Below are positions 62,608 through 64,000 of a DNA stretch of 64,000 nt, one piece after another; position 1 is the first letter of the stretch; every line of letters begins with the position of its first letter. Origin of the DNA: Bacteroidota bacterium. GTDB lineage: Bacteria > Bacteroidota > Bacteroidia > Chitinophagales > Chitinophagaceae. Made by a program: the position numbers and the translations under genes. Under the pieces are notes generated by a model, which searched no databases, was not told the origin of the DNA, and saw nothing but the letters and a program-made list of their open reading frames with translations. The stretch lies in contig JAFDXY010000018.1 of the NCBI GenBank assembly GCA_018267725.1, positions 124,001 to 188,000 of the forward strand. Direction: 5' to 3'.

Positions 62608-64000
62608 ATGTCGCTTCAAATTTATAATTCGCTAACGCGAAAAAAAGAAACTTTTAAACCTATTACGCAAGGCTATGTTGGTTTGTATGTATGCGGACCA
62701 ACGGTTAGCGGAGAAAGCCATTTAGGTCATGCACGCCCTTACGTTACGTTTGATGTAGTGTACCGTTATCTTACACATTTAAAATATAAAGTTCGTTATG
62801 TAAGAAACATTACCGATGCAGGGCATTTTGAAGAAGAAGGAAGAGAAGCTGAAGATAAAATTTCTAAAAAAGCAACCATAGAAAAATTAGAACCTATGGA
62901 GTTGGTACAAAAATATACCAACCTTTACCATTGGGCAATGTTGCAATTAAATAATATAGAACCAAGTATTGAACCAACTGCAACCGGACACATTGTTGAA
63001 CAAATTAATATGATAGAAAAAATTATTGCAGATGGTTATGCTTATGCAATAAACGGTTCGGTATATTTTGATGTAGAAAAATATAATACCGATTTTTCTA
63101 AGAAAGGATTGCCTTACGGAATTTTAAGTGGAAGAGTTTTAGAAGATATGTTAGAAACTACAAGAGAGTTAGATAACCAAGAAGAAAAAAGAAACAAAGC
63201 AGATTTTGCTTTATGGAAAAATGCACCACCCGAACATATTATGCGTTGGAAAAGCCCGTGGGGAGAGGGTTTCCCGGGTTGGCATATAGAATGTTCTGCC
63301 ATGAGTACAAAATATTTGGGTGATGAATTTGATATACATGGTGGTGGAATGGATTTACAATTTCCGCATCATGAATGTGAAATTGCACAAAGCACAGTTT
63401 GCAATCACAAAAGCCCAGCACGTTATTGGATGCATAATAATATGATAACCATTAACGGAAGAAAAATGGGAAAGAGTTACAATAATGTAATTAAGTTAAG
63501 TGAATTGTTTAATGGTAATCATCCAATGTTGGCACAAGCTTATCATCCAATGGTTATTCGTTTTTTTATTTTGCAAACGCATTATAGAAGCACTTTAGAT
63601 TTTGGTAACGAAGCATTACAAGCAAGTGAAAAAGGTTTGAAACGTTTGTTTGATGCTTACGAAAATTTGCAAAAATTAGAAACCACCAATCAAAAATCGG
63701 AAGACGCAGAACTTGAAAAAAATATTTTGCATTTATTGAATGAGTTAGATGAATTTATGAATGATGATTTTAGCACAGCAAAAGTATTGGCAAATATTTT
63801 TGAGTTGGTACCAACCATTAATGCTTTAAAAAATAAACAATTACCTGCTAATGCTTTAAGCAGCAGTGTTATTACTTTAATGCAACAAAAATTAAAATTA
63901 TTTGTTGAAGATATTTTAGGATTACAAAACACTAATGCTGCAAACAATAAGGCAGATGGTGTAATTCAAATATTAATTAATTTAAGAAAAGAAGCAAAAG
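62608..64000 (+). CDS. cysS: Cysteinyl-tRNA synthetase, 3' end outside window
   Basis: Class I synthetase charging tRNA-Cys. The first 464 codons are visible from the ATG at 62608 (MSLQIYNSLTRKKETF); the frame runs open to the window end. HIGH-like motif HLGH in GESHLGHARPYVTFD; zinc ligands Cys in VCGPTV, Cys in WHIECSAMS, and His/Glu in FPHHECEIAQS; KMSKS-equivalent KMGKS in GRKMGKSYNN. The DALR-type helical domain follows (FILQTHYRSTLDF onward). Preceded by the Cys-run leader peptide and attenuator-like hairpins. Confidence 0.95.
   Translation, partial: MSLQIYNSLTRKKETFKPITQGYVGLYVCGPTVSGESHLGHARPYVTFDVVYRYLTHLKYKVRYVRNITDAGHFEEEGREAEDKISKKATIEKLEPMELVQKYTNLYHWAMLQLNNIEPSIEPTATGHIVEQINMIEKIIADGYAYAINGSVYFDVEKYNTDFSKKGLPYGILSGRVLEDMLETTRELDNQEEKRNKADFALWKNAPPEHIMRWKSPWGEGFPGWHIECSAMSTKYLGDEFDIHGGGMDLQFPHHECEIAQSTVCNHKSPARYWMHNNMITINGRKMGKSYNNVIKLSELFNGNHPMLAQAYHPMVIRFFILQTHYRSTLDFGNEALQASEKGLKRLFDAYENLQKLETTNQKSEDAELEKNILHLLNELDEFMNDDFSTAKVLANIFELVPTINALKNKQLPANALSSSVITLMQQKLKLFVEDILGLQNTNAANNKADGVIQILINLRKEAK

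Overview
The window is strongly AT-rich, densely coding DNA from a member of the Bacteroidota, most likely Chitinophagaceae-like. Support comes from GldC, GatB/YqeY, DUF4290 and DUF4836 proteins, a propeller-type sensor kinase with a LytTR regulator, many secreted proteins, almost no Shine-Dalgarno sequences, and repeated upstream TAnnTTTG boxes (the Bacteroidota -7 element), some with TTG 17-23 bp further upstream. I saw no rRNA, tRNA, CRISPR, transposase or phage gene. The family-level placement is inference.

Layout. 1-7.5 kb: end of an RND pump, gldC, yqeY, cvpA, a hydrolase, a CBS protein, a BamA-like outer-membrane protein and nadK. 7.5-13.3 kb: two peptidases (M13, S10) and typA. 13.3-23.9 kb: tryptophanase, a SUMF1-fold protein, a hydrolase, fabH, a lipid kinase, two secreted proteins and an ABC transporter pair. 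23.9-34.7 kb: pseudouridine salvage (psuG/psuK), nucleotide-sugar and Kdo-type genes (manC, kdsD), recQ, a YitT protein, a PfkB kinase, murA and a DUF4290 protein. 34.7-44.7 kb is the accessory-looking part: a 1036-residue propeller sensor kinase, its LytTR partner, then five tightly packed genes for an Ig-like mini-protein, an OmpA protein and three unrecognised exported proteins. 44.7-53 kb: pheS, recO, an amidohydrolase, rplM-rpsI-rpsB-tsf and a half-length carB. 53-64 kb: bcp, a parvulin PPIase with a thioredoxin-fold partner, rlmD, two rhomboids, two membrane-anchored EEP phosphodiesterases, and cysS running off the right edge.

The strongest discovery is just before cysS. A 12-codon leader ORF (62494-62532) encodes MKIFYNTYCCCC, ending in four consecutive Cys codons. 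It is followed by overlapping hairpins that could switch between a terminator-like stem and an alternative pairing. This looks like a cysteine-tRNA-sensing attenuator controlling cysteinyl-tRNA synthetase.

Other observations: carB encodes only the amino-terminal half and stops at the domain boundary; MurA has Asp instead of the catalytic Cys; the tryptophanase has a tyrosine phenol-lyase-like body; a GTTGCGTCGCAC-type intergenic repeat occurs four times; 7-bp tandem arrays (TTCAAAN family) sit before rpsI and rpsB and inside the amidohydrolase gene, where a change in copy number would shift the frame.
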